In this document: one piece after another, positions 24,301 to 35,219 of the stretch
Layout: the number at the start of each line of letters is the position of its first letter
How positions within the stretch are numbered: position 1 is the first letter of the stretch
Assembly (NCBI RefSeq): GCF_000006565.2
Contig: NC_031476.1
Coordinates: forward strand, 1,202,458 to 1,266,457
Source of the DNA: Toxoplasma gondii ME49
Taxonomy: Eukaryota > Apicomplexa > Conoidasida > Eucoccidiorida > Sarcocystidae
Direction: 5' to 3'
Length of the DNA: 64,000 nt
Program-made: the position numbers and the translations under genes
Notes under the pieces: generated by a model
Told to the model about the DNA's origin: nothing
What the model saw: only the letters and a program-made list of their open reading frames with translations
Databases searched by the model: none

Positions 24301-25265
24301 AGTGTCTCAACCCCGACCCGGAGGAGCGACCAAGCGCAGACGAAGTTTCTCGTATGTGGGCGACCGCAGACGACTTGATTCTCCAAGATGTCCAGCTGCA
24401 GGTGTCCGGCAAATCTTTCCATGAACAAGAAGTCCCGAAATCTGTGGCAGCACCGCAGGACGCTGCGGAGCAGAGGGAGGGACAAGCTGCTGGCAGAGGT
24501 GCGAATTTGATCGCACTCCCGGATGCACATAATCCCCGTTCGGTGCCCGATTTGTTTCACCAGCCACACTTGTTGGCGGGTGCCTCTGAGAAGGGCCTCT
24601 TGCCTAACATACCTTTGATGGAAAACGATCCGGCAATGCGGAGTGGAGCACAACTCCAAGGCACCCGGCTGTGTCTCCCTTATGACAACGCGTTTTCTAC
24701 TGAAACTCGCCTGCCTATGACTTCCTGTGGGACACTTCCAAATGACCCCAACGCCTGCTCCGTTGCACGGGTGCCGTCGGCTGCTCCCCTCAGCCAGGAT
24801 CGTACGGAGAATCGCCTGTCTTCTGCGGGAAAGCTAGTCACTGCGGAAAGGTGCCAGCATCTGGGTGCGTACCCCACCGTTGCAGGGGAGTATTCCGAGA
24901 CTCACCAGCAGGGCCTGAAGTATTCAGTGATGCAAAGAAACTTCGGGCTCGAACCCGCAGCCCCAGTTGGGTTGGACGGCCACAACCAACACATGCACGC
25001 GAAACGTATGGACATGCAATTCGTACCCCAGAAAGGAGTTGCTCAGGAAGGCACAAGAATGAGGATGAACGCTGAGCCGTACCTAGGACCGTGTGCTCCT
25101 GATCAATGTCAAGCCTCACCAGCAATGAAAACTACAGGAGGACAAAGATCCGTTCTCGGGATCGGCCCGGAAGGGGCCGGTGTGCGACATATGGGAGGGG
25201 ACGGTTTCGTAAGTGTTCCGAACCTCGCCGTTGTGTCAGCGGCATCAGCTGACTTCGTATGCTGA
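21309..25265 (+). CDS. Large Ser/Thr protein kinase with long disordered N-terminus
   Basis: One uninterrupted exon of 1318 residues from the ATG at 21309. Residues 1 to about 690 are Pro/Ser/Gly-rich with no domain I recognise. The kinase domain covers about 700-1030: glycine loop EEGSFGKVF, VAIK with K744, catalytic loop HRDIKPEN with D854, DFGD with D872, an APPEL in place of APE, DIWSMGCVFHEM, and an arginine in the ERPSADEV helix near the end. All residues needed for phosphotransfer are present, so an active kinase is expected. A further 290 residues of low-complexity sequence follow. There is no signal peptide, so a cytosolic or nuclear enzyme is more likely than a secreted rhoptry kinase. 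I cannot place it in a named subfamily. An extra upstream exon is possible but not needed. Confidence 0.88.
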   Translation: MWKGHYREVGGAANGDRAWQPYSAVPHDHPVLSPSGTNRQVLSHAPQPTYTGQGSFPGHMKPPQPAVGQWPSLSSSDIGMQSFSTGMCVTASPGPGSQGVAPPRPASPALDGHLLSFPANRPNASSCLRGSRQNNYLAQRGLTARRIAFPGSPSSHQQELMQGPMSIGCRNTVLRPRTQRDGLSPRTSRGSWSPLRFCSGNTLPDRLNDGTMCVAYVSPVNNQSPAGVGRDIVRSSASPRGRVRVPTRRSEGKAEGWLLPKSPRIQSPSSRRYELAAVAALVTPRVVPVPRLIPSPTNRVSSEEAPRLGDSSCCFPSSPMSRGDPPAFSEDSSYENALSEPARSGATHNHAFPWKDHSGEAYCPHSADPAYMHQRATMADSKGGYTLGKVAEQSGMSTFDRCEMRPTKSSASSAAPTSPTSGMQGTGEYGSACNMAIWAQGAEHGLGPMPASWNNRIPDFNGKNQEKDSSVAVPLSACSNAALEHANRGDATTRWLVGEGKLTLPPTLGDQTSPVRGGPSGVTRTDTSEYVVDGWSKSEAMANTFPVCISDPRNATEDRPRDSPGDPSVATAEQPLAAAFSQCHPTLPAAPGRFSSDPGSGNTMPVLNPRGESPLLSNDPSRNFNGFPCYPQQPVSSAAIESLLTASPLSTLSLPFQFMDFNERSGAALEGADPEECRVRALLQDLHRLQFHPNALKPRDVVFGSSFVSGRGGELQYQVIEEGSFGKVFAGSLARRPEQKVAIKVPVEAMLKTDPAGVVERFTNEWKILAACDHPGIVGLVGGVVHGPFDVWLVTNLVENGHDLHSRKYSRDPEIWREISPQAALSMCRQLASIVAYLHTPKPEAGKPVIVHRDIKPENVIVNDEWQIQICDFGDAEASADGRVSRVSGATWFYAPPELLQSSPVERAAGTFVGNPDADRGAGHVFEEPVFSEKWDIWSMGCVFHEMFGFQNPFHTYVSPTDPPESIYQKLKERAQQNALVPVIDSRIQGLAREIIAKCLNPDPEERPSADEVSRMWATADDLILQDVQLQVSGKSFHEQEVPKSVAAPQDAAEQREGQAAGRGANLIALPDAHNPRSVPDLFHQPHLLAGASEKGLLPNIPLMENDPAMRSGAQLQGTRLCLPYDNAFSTETRLPMTSCGTLPNDPNACSVARVPSAAPLSQDRTENRLSSAGKLVTAERCQHLGAYPTVAGEYSETHQQGLKYSVMQRNFGLEPAAPVGLDGHNQHMHAKRMDMQFVPQKGVAQEGTRMRMNAEPYLGPCAPDQCQASPAMKTTGGQRSVLGIGPEGAGVRHMGGDGFVSVPNLAVVSAASADFVC

Positions 25266-27980
25266 CATCCCGACGGAGATTGCAAGAGCTTCGATGGCAG
25301 TCCACATGCAATTCCTTCCTCGTGGTGGCTTCAGTCGGCGTTGCTCTGTCAGTTCTGCGAATCCATTATGAACATCTCGTTTTTCTCCAGGTTCGGAATC
25401 GAACGACCAATCCTACTGTTCGAGTTTTTGCTCTGCCTCCGCAGCGCACAACACGCGCTCTCGACTAAATTTTGAATTCCTTTAACCCTGGGCGCGTTCC
25501 TAAACGAGTGAAGGTTCAATCCTGTGTGTGATCAACTGTGTGCATGCTATTGCCGGCGTGCACAAGCAATGAATGCACTTTTTGGAGCTCCTTCGCTCAT
25601 TACGAATGATGCTGTATCATCACGTTTGTAGCTTCGGTCTGTTCACGCTCGGCTTTCCTCACTCAAATCGAGATGAGACGTATTTTCCCCCGGTGCCCGC
25701 CACAACACGAGCTTGTGGTGTTGCTACCTCCGCAGAAGACTGAAACTGCCCAAGTCACAGGAGACATGGTGAAACGATCGAAAACTACAGCGAATTCGTA
25801 ACAATGGAATGAAAGACAACCGAACAACTCCGGCTTCAAAGACTGAACTAATGCTAATCCAAGATCCAACCAGTGAAGCAATAGCAGAAGCCTGCCCACA
25901 TTTCTGCAAACACTGAGACAACCGGTACTTTTAAACAGGAAATTGCACATAGCGACGCATGCAGGTGGTTGTAGAATATGTGTAGACGAGGGAAAATTGG
26001 GCAGAACACGAAGAGGTAAATGTCACATGGAGCATTTGATCAACAAGAAATACGTAAGGCAAATAGGGAAGAAGGGTACAAGGGCAAACTGATAGGGGCC
26101 GGGACTGGAAGCAGGTAGCTACACAGACAACAGTACACAGATACAGAAAGAAAGTGACGTAAACAAATGTAATGGCTAATTGATTTGTCGTCCAGTGGGG
26201 TTCAGTGTTCTAGCGCGACATTCAGGGCACGTTCGTCGTTGTCAACAGGGTTGTTCACAGTTCGTAACCAGGCTTCCATCAGCGTCAAGAGGGGCGAGGC
26301 AGGCATTGCCTCCCCTATTTTGTTTGCCTTATCTAAAGAAAAAAAACGGTTAGGAGTTGTTTCTCAAAGAGAGGCGTGTTGCGTGTACAGAATAATGGGA
26401 ACGAGGTTGCAAGCCAACTCCGTCACATGCACAGGCGCCTATTATTCGGTATTTTTCGAACACTGTGTACCATGCCGGTTCAGAAACTGACAGAATCGTG
26501 CGCATTCGTAACCCCCGTCTATTCAAAGAAAGAGGAAAAGTCTTCTCTATGAGCTCATGCGGAAACGTTTCTTCATCGAACATTCATACTTATTTGTCCC
26601 CCCAAAGCTATATACTGCGCCTCTTGCCGGTTACGTGGCCCGCAACTCCACAGTACGTTTTTCCTTTTCAGAGATGAAATATATGTGTGTAAGTTATACG
26701 GCGACCACTTTAAGAGTAAATTTTACATTCTGCAAGCCCGACACTGCTGTGTCGACTTTTCTTCCGTTCACGTGTGTTTCACTATTTCGCGCTTCTGTTT
26801 TCCCACAGACAGCCCAAACCCGTTGCAGCATTGAGTCCTTCTGAAGTTCAAGGGTCGTCGCACATGTGCGTATGAAATAGCTATAGGTAAGTACTGCGTT
26901 CCAAGTTCCTTTACGGTTGACCCGTTTCCCCTTCGCACTTTCGCGGCACTGCATGCCGGTGCGAGAAGAAGGTCTAGCCGGGTGGAATTTAAGTGAAAGT
27001 CTAACTGCATGCAGTGCCACCTAACGGGCAAGCGCTTTTCCCACCAGGCGCGACCTCCCAAATTGTGACAATCGCGGGCGAGGCTGGGCTGTGCTGCAGC
27101 CGTCGACCGCGCTGGCAGAGGTGAGGGGGAAAGCAGCCTTTTCTGCTGGAGCATCTTTCGGCGAGACACTTTCTCTATGCTGCCGGGGGGATTTTCGCCC
27201 GTGTTCGTCAGAGCAAGAAAGTGTGGTTCGACGTTGAAGACCTTTTCTCCCTAGCCCTTTCTCTGTCCAAGCAGAGGTGAGAAACGATGCCGCGCGCTGG
27301 TACGGGGAAGAGAAAATTGTTGCGACGTGCTGGACAGGCAGTCACACAGTGGGGTATACTTTTTGTTGAGGTTCCGAGCGCATTGAAGGAGCTGTTAGGA
27401 TGTTTGACGGAGAAAGAGTGCCATCCTTCGAATATTTTCGCTCGTGTGGGTCCTTGTTCCGCAATCCTACCTCCTTGTTTGCACGGGAGAGGGACGGTGA
27501 CGTCGTTTTTCAGTGCTTCCAGTCACTGTCTGCAGTCCCGTGTCCCATGCATGTAGAACTCGTGAGAACTTACAAAGCTGCCTTCGCTCCCAACAATGGA
27601 GAACTGGACTTCGGTCTTCTGTAATCGTTTGTTAGCCCGCATGTGCTGCCATAGGCATTCTCGTTTGTACATTTGATGTGGGGAGACTGCCGAAGGAGCT
27701 GCGGTGCCTCAGCATGCGTTTTACGGGTTTCAGCGGCGGTCTTTTCTGATTTGTTTGGACCGCTTCATTTGTCAGCTTTGGCCGTGTCCTTACGCGCATG
27801 AGTTATTCAATTTCAGACAGCCACAAGTGGCAAGGTTTGTTCCAGCCTAACGCACGCCTTGCTTCTGCTCAAGATGTGCGGTAATCTGGCGAAGATTTTT
27901 TAAATAGGCTTCTTCGGGAGGTGTGGACATGCAATTTACTGATGGTGTTTCGGAATGGAGGTTGATCTTGGCTTTTGCAG
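25266..27980. other. Spacer with doubtful open frames
   Basis: Starts with the kinase 3' UTR. Two overlapping frames at 27287-27556 (starts MPRAGTGKRKLLRRAGQ) and 27400-27624 (starts MFDGERVPSFEYF) read somewhat like protein and could be exons leading to the 27981 exon. No consistent splice chain was found. Otherwise I see nothing. Confidence 0.35.
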
Positions 27981-28161
27981 GGGGGGAGGGCAAATCCGTC
28001 TGTGCGTGAGGGACCCTCGCTCGCTGGAAGTCACGTTTCCGTTCTCCCGGAGGCCTGGAGTCTTCTTCTGCAAACTTCAACCAAATAAGGGAGGATTCTC
28101 TGAGTCACTGTGGGTGTCAAAGAAGTGGATTCTCCGCGGCATTGATCTAATCGAACTCTGA
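27981..28161 (+). CDS. Possible last exon of an unrecognised gene
   Basis: A T-rich acceptor (GGCTTTTGCAG) precedes an open stretch that ends in TGA at 28161. In the frame needing a phase-2 upstream exon it reads GGGQIRLCVRDPRSLEVTF and on to SLWVSKKWILRGIDLIEL, alternating in a beta-strand-like way. Upstream exons could not be assigned. The opposite strand (27847-28080) is also open and ends in EEAYLKNLRQITAHLEQKQG, so strand choice is uncertain. Function unknown. Confidence 0.33.
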
Positions 28162-28448
28162 GGCAGGGGATCGTGGTTCTGTGTTTGCGCGTGCTGCGTG
28201 TTTGTTCTTGTCCCTCCGTAAATAAGCTAGAATTTGGGTGTTTCGGTGGCAGCATCAGCTGAATCTGCTGAACCGTTGTGGAGTGTTGTTTTCCACCGGA
28301 ACATCTCTTGCCTGCGTTGGAGCCGTGCAGTTTTCTTTGAGACCAGGTGTCGTACTTCAGCGAATTTGTCTGTCGGACTATACACGCGTGTGAACGTCGT
28401 TCGTTATGTCTTTTTCTGTTTGTCGCAGGAATATTCTAAGTAGACAAC
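28162..28448 (+). promoter_or_regulatory. RPL38 promoter and 5' UTR with a probable leader intron
   Basis: A short spacer directly upstream of RPL38. A pyrimidine tract and TTTGTCGCAG end at 28428, only 20 bases before the ATG. This fits an intron in the 5' UTR, common in ribosomal protein genes; the donor was not pinned down. Confidence 0.45.
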
Positions 28449-28703
28449 ATGGCGAAGGAGATTCGTGATCTTCGCAAGTTCCTGTTGACCGCCCGGCGTC
28501 CGGACGCCAAGCGGGTCACGATCGTTAGACAGCACAAGAAGCCCCGTGCCACCGGCGGCGGTGCGTCCACCGTTACCAAGTTCAAGATCAGATGCAGCAG
28601 ATATCTTTACACCTTCGTGGTGGAGGATCGCGAGAAGGCGCAGAAGCTCGAAGGATCGTTGCCGCCGAGTCTCGAGAAGGTGTCCATTCCGGGCAAGAAA
28701 TGA
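28449..28703 (+). CDS. RPL38: 60S ribosomal protein eL38
   Basis: 84 residues in one coding exon; the ATG sits in ACAACATGG. The N-terminus [20 protein letters not shown], the [13 protein letters not shown] core and the [12 protein letters not shown] end are diagnostic of eL38. Compared with human (70 residues), there is a short Gly/Ala-rich insertion ([10 protein letters not shown]) before the [10 protein letters not shown] strand. It is a structural protein of the large cytosolic ribosomal subunit. A long antisense open frame over the gene (28404-29120) is a shadow. Confidence 0.97.
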   Translation: MAKEIRDLRKFLLTARRPDAKRVTIVRQHKKPRATGGGASTVTKFKIRCSRYLYTFVVEDREKAQKLEGSLPPSLEKVSIPGKK

Positions 28704-30816
28704 GTGTGTTTCGGTTGCGTCTGTTGTCGGGTGTTCGTAATACCTGTTGAGAATCCGTTTCGAGTGTTCGCGGAATGCATCGTGCCTGTGAGCGCCACCG
28801 TGGGCAACAACACTGAGACTGCTTCCCTGGCAATCCTTCTCCAGCTTCCCTCGCGGTTGTTTACAAATGCCATTCCAACGTACCACGCAGCAGCGTGGCG
28901 TTACTGACATGAGGCAGATTCGCCGCAGACCGAACTCCTGACTTTCAAAGCGCCCGGCGGAATAGATGAGTATCTTGAGTAAACGCGGCGATTGGTCGCG
29001 ATTGGTCTGTGATCGACTTATGCGTGGCAAAAAAGGTAGGAGGTTCTTTCTGTAGCTCCTTGGGCGCAGATATCGCATGCGGTACAGCGGTGAGCTGCGT
29101 AATCCGCATTCTCTTGTCACGTAACTTAAGACTGTGGAAGGAATGGCAGAACGGACCAGCTGCTGAATGAGAAGAGCGAGTCACTTCTTCCATATTCAGC
29201 CAGAAACCACATTAATCGGAACCACGACGAAAGCATGTTCACGGAGAAGTAGTCTCATAAATACATATGCAGACACAGTTGGACTCGCTGTTGGCCAAAG
29301 ATTAGGGCCTGTCCGGTGTTAGTGTTTTGGGGCTAGATATTCCAATGATACAGGGAACCCGACCGCACCTATTTTAATAGGCGGATTAATCATGATCCTA
29401 CTAGATGTACACGTGAAAACGGAATCCCATGACTATCGCCTCACGAGGTAGTGGATTATATCAGCATCTATTCTACTCTTTTGGACAGCGGTAGTTCACC
29501 GTGATATTTACTACGTGAGCTGGGTTAAAAACGTGTAGAGAAGATCCGTTCCCCACGGGAAGACGACGAAGTCGATGATGCTTCAGTGGTGTTGTGTTTA
29601 GACACAGGTGGTGTGGTGTTGGGATCGCGTGAATAAGCGACGCGGGTCCGGCCTCCTGTTCTCAGTCAAGACACGAAGGTAGCTTTGTAGATATCGCGAA
29701 TCTGTCGGCAGCACTGTAGTTTTGCAGCGCTACGTCCCACTTCTGTGATCGTCGCAGGTGAGGTTGCCGTAGACTAGCACCTGAACTTGGGTTGGATGAT
29801 CGTATTTGCCGTAGGAATTCGTACCCTCTTGACCCGTGGGTACTTTCCTGTCGAACAGTCCGGTTGAGGTAGTCTTGAAGACTGCCTTAAGAGGAGTCTG
29901 TAAAGCGGTGAATCATGCTGTTCTCTTTAGTCGGCGCATTCGTCTTCAGTCCTCGCATAAAGTGAACTTATGAATCGTCACACGTCCTGCCCTCTTCTCT
30001 CCCACGCCTTTCCGAAATATAAACTGATGCAAGGGTAGCGCTTCTGCAGTGAGGGTGAGAGTGCATGCATTTATGAGCAGTAGCTTCGGTATATACGAAG
30101 GACAGACTTCTACGTAAATATGGACGCGATTCGGAGTGGGATTATCAGCGCCGTACTTGGGAACTCCGGACATCAATTCTTTAGGCAGTGACTGATGTGC
30201 AGGGGTCCAGACGATGTTGCTGCAATGCAGCATGCTGTTCTTCCAGTCCGTCTGCCTCAGCATCTCGGCTTGCAGGGCGGGCCGCCTCAGCGCTAACTCC
30301 TGACACGACTCTCTACACTGTGGAAAATCTTTTCAGCAGCGCGCCTTGCTTCAAGGTGGCGCTCAAGCGAAATAAGCAGGCACACCTCGCATATCAGGTG
30401 GTTCCACGAAGGCAACATGAGGACAACTTGCCTTTGTCAGTGCTGACTGGTAAGATTCTCCACGTTCATGAGCCGCACCGTCCCACTGAACAACTCTGCT
30501 CTATGACAAGCGAAGATTCGCAACGGTGGAGTTTCACAATTCATGTTGCCGTTATCGGGGCCACTTCGGCGCAAAACTGTGTATTGCAATCCACCAATCA
30601 TGCAACTCGCAGCCATGCACGCGAACAAACTGCAAATTTGAACAGTGTGTTCAGTGGAACTGTCAATGAAAGATGGATGGATACATGCATGGATACGTTG
30701 TGTATACGCGCATACCTCTGCTGAAATTGATTATCACACTTTCGTGCAACGACAAACAAACTTGATTAATTTCTTCATGCATGGACGCATCCACATACAA
30801 TTTCTAGCCCCAGTTG
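28704..30816. other. Convergent spacer, no supported gene
   Basis: Between RPL38 (+) and the cysteine-repeat gene (-); presumably both 3' UTRs. From about 29200 to 29950 both strands are densely stopped. A 178-codon frame at 30188-30724 has a possible acceptor (TTTAGGCAG) but no motif, and is left unannotated. Confidence 0.5.
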
Positions 30817-32563
30817 CTACCCTTCTTTTCCGCTTTCAACCACGGAAGGCTCTTCGTCAGAGTCCGTCTCGCCTTGACCTTTCCCGTCGTCTGTGAGGTC
30901 AGGGTCGCCAAGCTTGTGGAGTTTCTCTTTTAATACTAACTTTTTCCGTCGGAGAGGCGAATCCTTTATGACTGAATCTACCGGGATGGGCCGAACATTC
31001 ATGTAGAGTTCTTCCTTCTTAGGGGGCGAATACGCTGACATTTTATGGTTTTTTGTAGGGACGTCAAGAGGCAAGCACTTGTCCACGTGCTCTTTATGAG
31101 TGCACGCGTATTCGACCTCTGTGAATTCTGTCCGCATGCACTGCTCCTCAACTTCCTTCAGTTCTTCGCGACATACAGACTTGAGTACTGTCTCAGAGCA
31201 GTCGTAAACTTCTGTTTTCGGTCTTGCTTCGAAACAGGTATCAGGGATACGTACTTGAACAGGGACACACTCGCTCTTGAATATGTCAATTTCGCATGGC
31301 CCTTTCTCCTCCACTGGCACATCACGGCTGCAGGTGCCCTCCGTCTCCTTCTTGATTGTAGAGCACTCCTCCTGGAGTTCCGTCTTGGTACATGCATACG
31401 GTTCTACGACCTTCTTCAACGTTGTACATATTTCCTGAATTGTCTTCACCTCTACGCTACACTTCGGTGCTTTTTTTGTCATCTTGCAAGGCGTCCTGCT
31501 TTTTTTCACCACGTCTCGCGTGCATGTCTTCCGCTTCACGTGTGGTACGTCTGTGCAGATCTCCAAAGATACATGGGCTTCCTTTGTTGGCATTGGTAAA
31601 ACAAGCGTATCACCTTTGTCGACGTACTTGGGCCGCAGGCGCCGTCTTCCCTCCTGAAGAAAACAGTATATGCAGTAGTAACAATTCACCATAGATCACA
31701 AGTACTTGAAAAGAACAGCATGCTTCAGCAGGAAAATTCAATTAGACTGTGACAATGTCGATCGGACGCACCTCTCCGTCATTCCATCTTTCACTGGCAT
31801 CAGAAGGCATTTCTTCGGACAAAGAAGCCAATCGCGGAGCAGCGGCCGGCTCGCACTTTTTGACGTAAACTGTTTTGCTGCAGTCATACTTCTCCTGCAC
31901 GACGACTTCCTCCTCGCATATCTGGTCCACTTGCATCTCTGTATCCGTGCACTGTTCTTCCGACACAATTTTCTCACATGGGTACTGAAATTCTTTCTGC
32001 ACCTCATGCTTACAAACAGCCGGCACAAGCACTGGTCTTGACGAGCACTGTGTCGCGTAGTCAACTTTGGGACACTGGTACGTCTCTGATTTGATTACAG
32101 TCTGGACACACCTATCCCGAACCTTTTCTACAGTTTGCACACATTCGCTTTTGTATTCGATTCTTTCGCACCTGAAAGGTTTCTTTTCATGGAGCGTTTT
32201 TGTGCACATTTTCTGTATGGTTGTTGGCACGCCTTCGCATGACTTCTCGACCACCTGTTTTTTACATGGATAGGGTTTCTGTACAGGCCTGAGCCGTTTA
32301 CAAACGCCATGAGCCTCAACAACTGTAGGAGCACACATGACATTCCCGTGTTCCTTGAGTGTTCTAGTCACTGGGAGAGTTGCCAGTGGCAGCTGGCCTG
32401 CAAGAAAGCCGGAGCGTGATTGGTCATTGAGGGTGTTACCAGCTCCGAACGACGCCCTGGAAATGGCTGCCTCCGAAAAACCTTCCTCCACTGAACAGTA
32501 TGATGCGATAGGGGAGAAGAGCAGGAGGAGTGAAGTTACGGTAGCAACGAAACAAGGAGACAT
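30817..32563 (-). CDS. Secreted protein with ten C-x10-C-x11-C-x8 repeats
   Basis: Two exons, 32563-31772 and 31653-30817 (phase 0, GAG|GTGCGT and TTCTTCAG|GAG), encode 542 residues. I start at the ATG at 32563 because it begins a signal peptide (MSPCFVATVTSLLLLFSPIA); an in-frame ATG at 32719 would bury it. Residues 77-237 (exon 1) and 297-457 (exon 2) each hold five 32-residue units with cysteines spaced exactly 10, 11 and 8 apart, each block closed by one more cysteine (32 array cysteines). Between them the sequence is rich in K, E and V. The tail after 457 is charged with no membrane anchor. Even numbers of cysteines and the signal peptide suggest a disulfide-bonded extracellular, vacuolar or wall protein. 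Coccidian oocyst wall proteins are also secreted and cysteine-periodic, but their spacing is not known to me to match, so that role is only a guess. Confidence 0.88.
31806..31852 (-). other. Linker after first cysteine block
   Basis: The Ala/Pro/Ser-rich stretch after the final cysteine of block 1 (starts EPAAAPRLASLSEEM) leads to the exon end. It has no cysteine and separates the two repeat blocks at the protein level together with the first 32 residues of exon 2. Confidence 0.6.
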
Positions 32564-35219
32564 TTCGATGCCAATATCGGTAGCCTCTGGGATTTCTTGG
32601 GTGTGGTCAGATTGTCGCGTTGAGTCTTCCGTGTTCCCTCGTTCCGTATTGTCTTGCTTGAGAACCCGTCGTTGCGTCCCCAAAACGCGCACATTTGCTT
32701 GCAAAGTGGCTCCGAGCACAGGCCTATCTCACACGCCTGTACACGCTACCAGAAACTGGTTTTGTTGGAGGAGGCGCAGCAAATCACTGTCGGCACGAAC
32801 GAATAGGCAACTCGTGCCCTTAGAATGCAAATGAACAGATAGTGGAGATGTACATAACGAATGTCTCTGTCAGCTTATCAGAGCTCTAAGAATGCTTCAT
32901 ATCTTGCGGGAAATACGATAAAAGACACACTTGAACAGTGGGGAGTGAGCGAGCTGTATCGAAACGTACCCTACGCGTGTTCGGTGGCTCGACCGTTGCT
33001 CGGCACCTGCGAGCATGGTCCCCGCTGGTCAGCGGATCTCCGCATTAATTCGGCGGAGGCCGGTCGTTGTTTTCGTCAACCAGAGCAGGAAATCGCCACT
33101 GCGGATTATGAGTTTCACAAGCACGATGGCACAATTGTCTCCCACATTTTAGGCGCAACTTTTCCCCTGTCCCAACGCCTTTGTCGCGCCAGGTCAGCAA
33201 AACGTAGTCTTCGAGATACTCGAGACTTGTTAATGGGACACATGGCTTTTTGGACAAAGGCTAATCCCGGAAGGAGACAGACAGCTGATTAGGTGAGGGT
33301 CTTCGTCACGGAACGTTCTATTTTCACACAGTGCCACGCTGTGGCAACGTGACACTTCATGATGCTCATGACATGAGCGATATGTATATGTCTGAAACAC
33401 GTTGTGGAGCCGGGTGTTGCTGTTCGGCAAGCTGGAAAAGGAAGGGAAATGGCATAACCGCACATCCCTCTGACACAACGAAGGAAAAGAACGCCATGCG
33501 GCATCGCAGTTGGTGGCGAGTTGAGCTACAATACATCAACGCGTGCACTTGTTACCCTTCAGAGCGAAATATAATAGCCCCATCAGCTTTAACGGCAACA
33601 TGCAGGGAAGCAGTTGCATTAGAGTAGCACTGCTACTGTGTACATGTCACCAGACATAACTGCTATAGAAACCGGTGCAAAGCAACCTCACGGCTGACAT
33701 TCAGTGGCAACGGCAGCAACAGGGTCAGCAGCAGCGAGTCCCGAGTCTGTAACTGTCGCGAGAAACGAAAGTGGCTGTGGCAGTGTAGCCAACTCTTTTA
33801 AACTGCTAGGTTTCTCCGAAACGGAGCCCCTCACACCTGTTTCCATCCTGACAGCGAATGTCTGCGCATCACTTCTGCAGAAGTCGAGCAATGGCTGGTA
33901 CACTGTCTTACTTAGGCGGAGCTACAGACTGCCACACAACGTTTTGGTGCTGTATCGGCCATCAGCGATTGGTGGAACTGCTCGATTCCATGAGCCATGC
34001 ATCGCGTCGACAACGAAATGTTGGAGGTAGTGTGCGAGTAAGTGTCCGAGCTTGTGAATGGGGCTTCCTCACCCAGTGTTGGCACACAAATACCACTGTA
34101 GCGATCAGAGGACAAAAAAGTGGTAGGCCAGTGGAACAGTGCCTCTTTGTGGCAAAGACTGCCGACACATTCAGGTGGGATCGAGTGCGCAAAGATGCCC
34201 TATTCTGTTCGCTTTTACATACCCTTCGAGCGAGGGTCCTGTAAAGTGCTAGATGGAGGTTTGTTCTGTTGCAGATCAACCAAAGCGTGGGGTCTCAGTG
34301 GAGGTGCATTCAGTCGACTTCGAACAAGGCCAATCGGGACGTAAAAGTACCGTATATCCGCCTGTCTCGTGAGATAACGCGCCTCATGTTGAGGAGAGCG
34401 ACCTCGTGACTTCGTACCTTGCGACTGGTGAACGTAGGGGAGAGAAACGGGGGGATAATTTTCGGCACGAGTGAACGCAATGGCGAACTCGCTTCCGGAA
34501 GCAGTCTCTAAGGCGGCTCAAGTCCGCTGCAACAGGAGAAGGCTCTTCTCAGATGGACACAGACACACAAATATTGACTTGAACGGAAGATCAGACAATG
34601 TATTGACCTCTGCCAGTATGACAAGTAGCTTTGGCAAGGGAACAAGCTGGCCCACCTGTTGGTGAGCCGCGCTAACAATGCAAGACGAGCGGATACAAGA
34701 TTTCAGGTAATGCGCATGCCAGCGCCGCCGACGAAACAACAGCGTCTGTGGCGCGCTGTAGTGCTGTCTCCTCGATTGGTCGCTAGGAGGAATAATACGA
34801 GTTTTTCTGTTGAAGTGCAGCTGGAGTATGTTGTCGAGGTTCAATTTATCCTCTGTTGACAGGCTGCGTGGGCGTGAACTCCAATGCAAGTAGTAGCTGC
34901 AAGGAAAAGCGCCTTCCGCTGTAGTACCCCGCGTGTCTCATCGTCACGGGCACGAGAACGTCTATCTCGGTCACGGTACAAGATTTCGGAGGTAATTGAG
35001 TCGTTTGGAGGAAACATTCGACAATTCTGTAAAAGATTCTTGTTCTCCAAAGCCTGCGTGATTCGGTCGAAAGCGAAGAGGCACGACGACTCACTCTGAT
35101 TCTCACGCTGAGAGGTGTCGTGTCTCTTCGTTGTAGTCTCCGCAGTGTCTCAGCCAGTCCCCCATGCGCGCCCGAAGAGAGTTCTACACGTCTTCTCAAC
35201 AGTGTATACCCGTACGCTT
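32564..35219. other. Divergent spacer, no supported gene
   Basis: Contains the presumed promoters of the cysteine-repeat gene (-) and the solute-binding-like gene (+). A frame at 33704-34030 follows a possible acceptor (GACATTCAG) and reads like protein in part (SVANSFKLLGFSETEPLTP), but nothing joins to it. No other structure seen. Confidence 0.45.

Noticed and set aside
28404..29120. 238-codon minus-strand open frame
   Set aside because: Antisense to RPL38, whose identity is certain.
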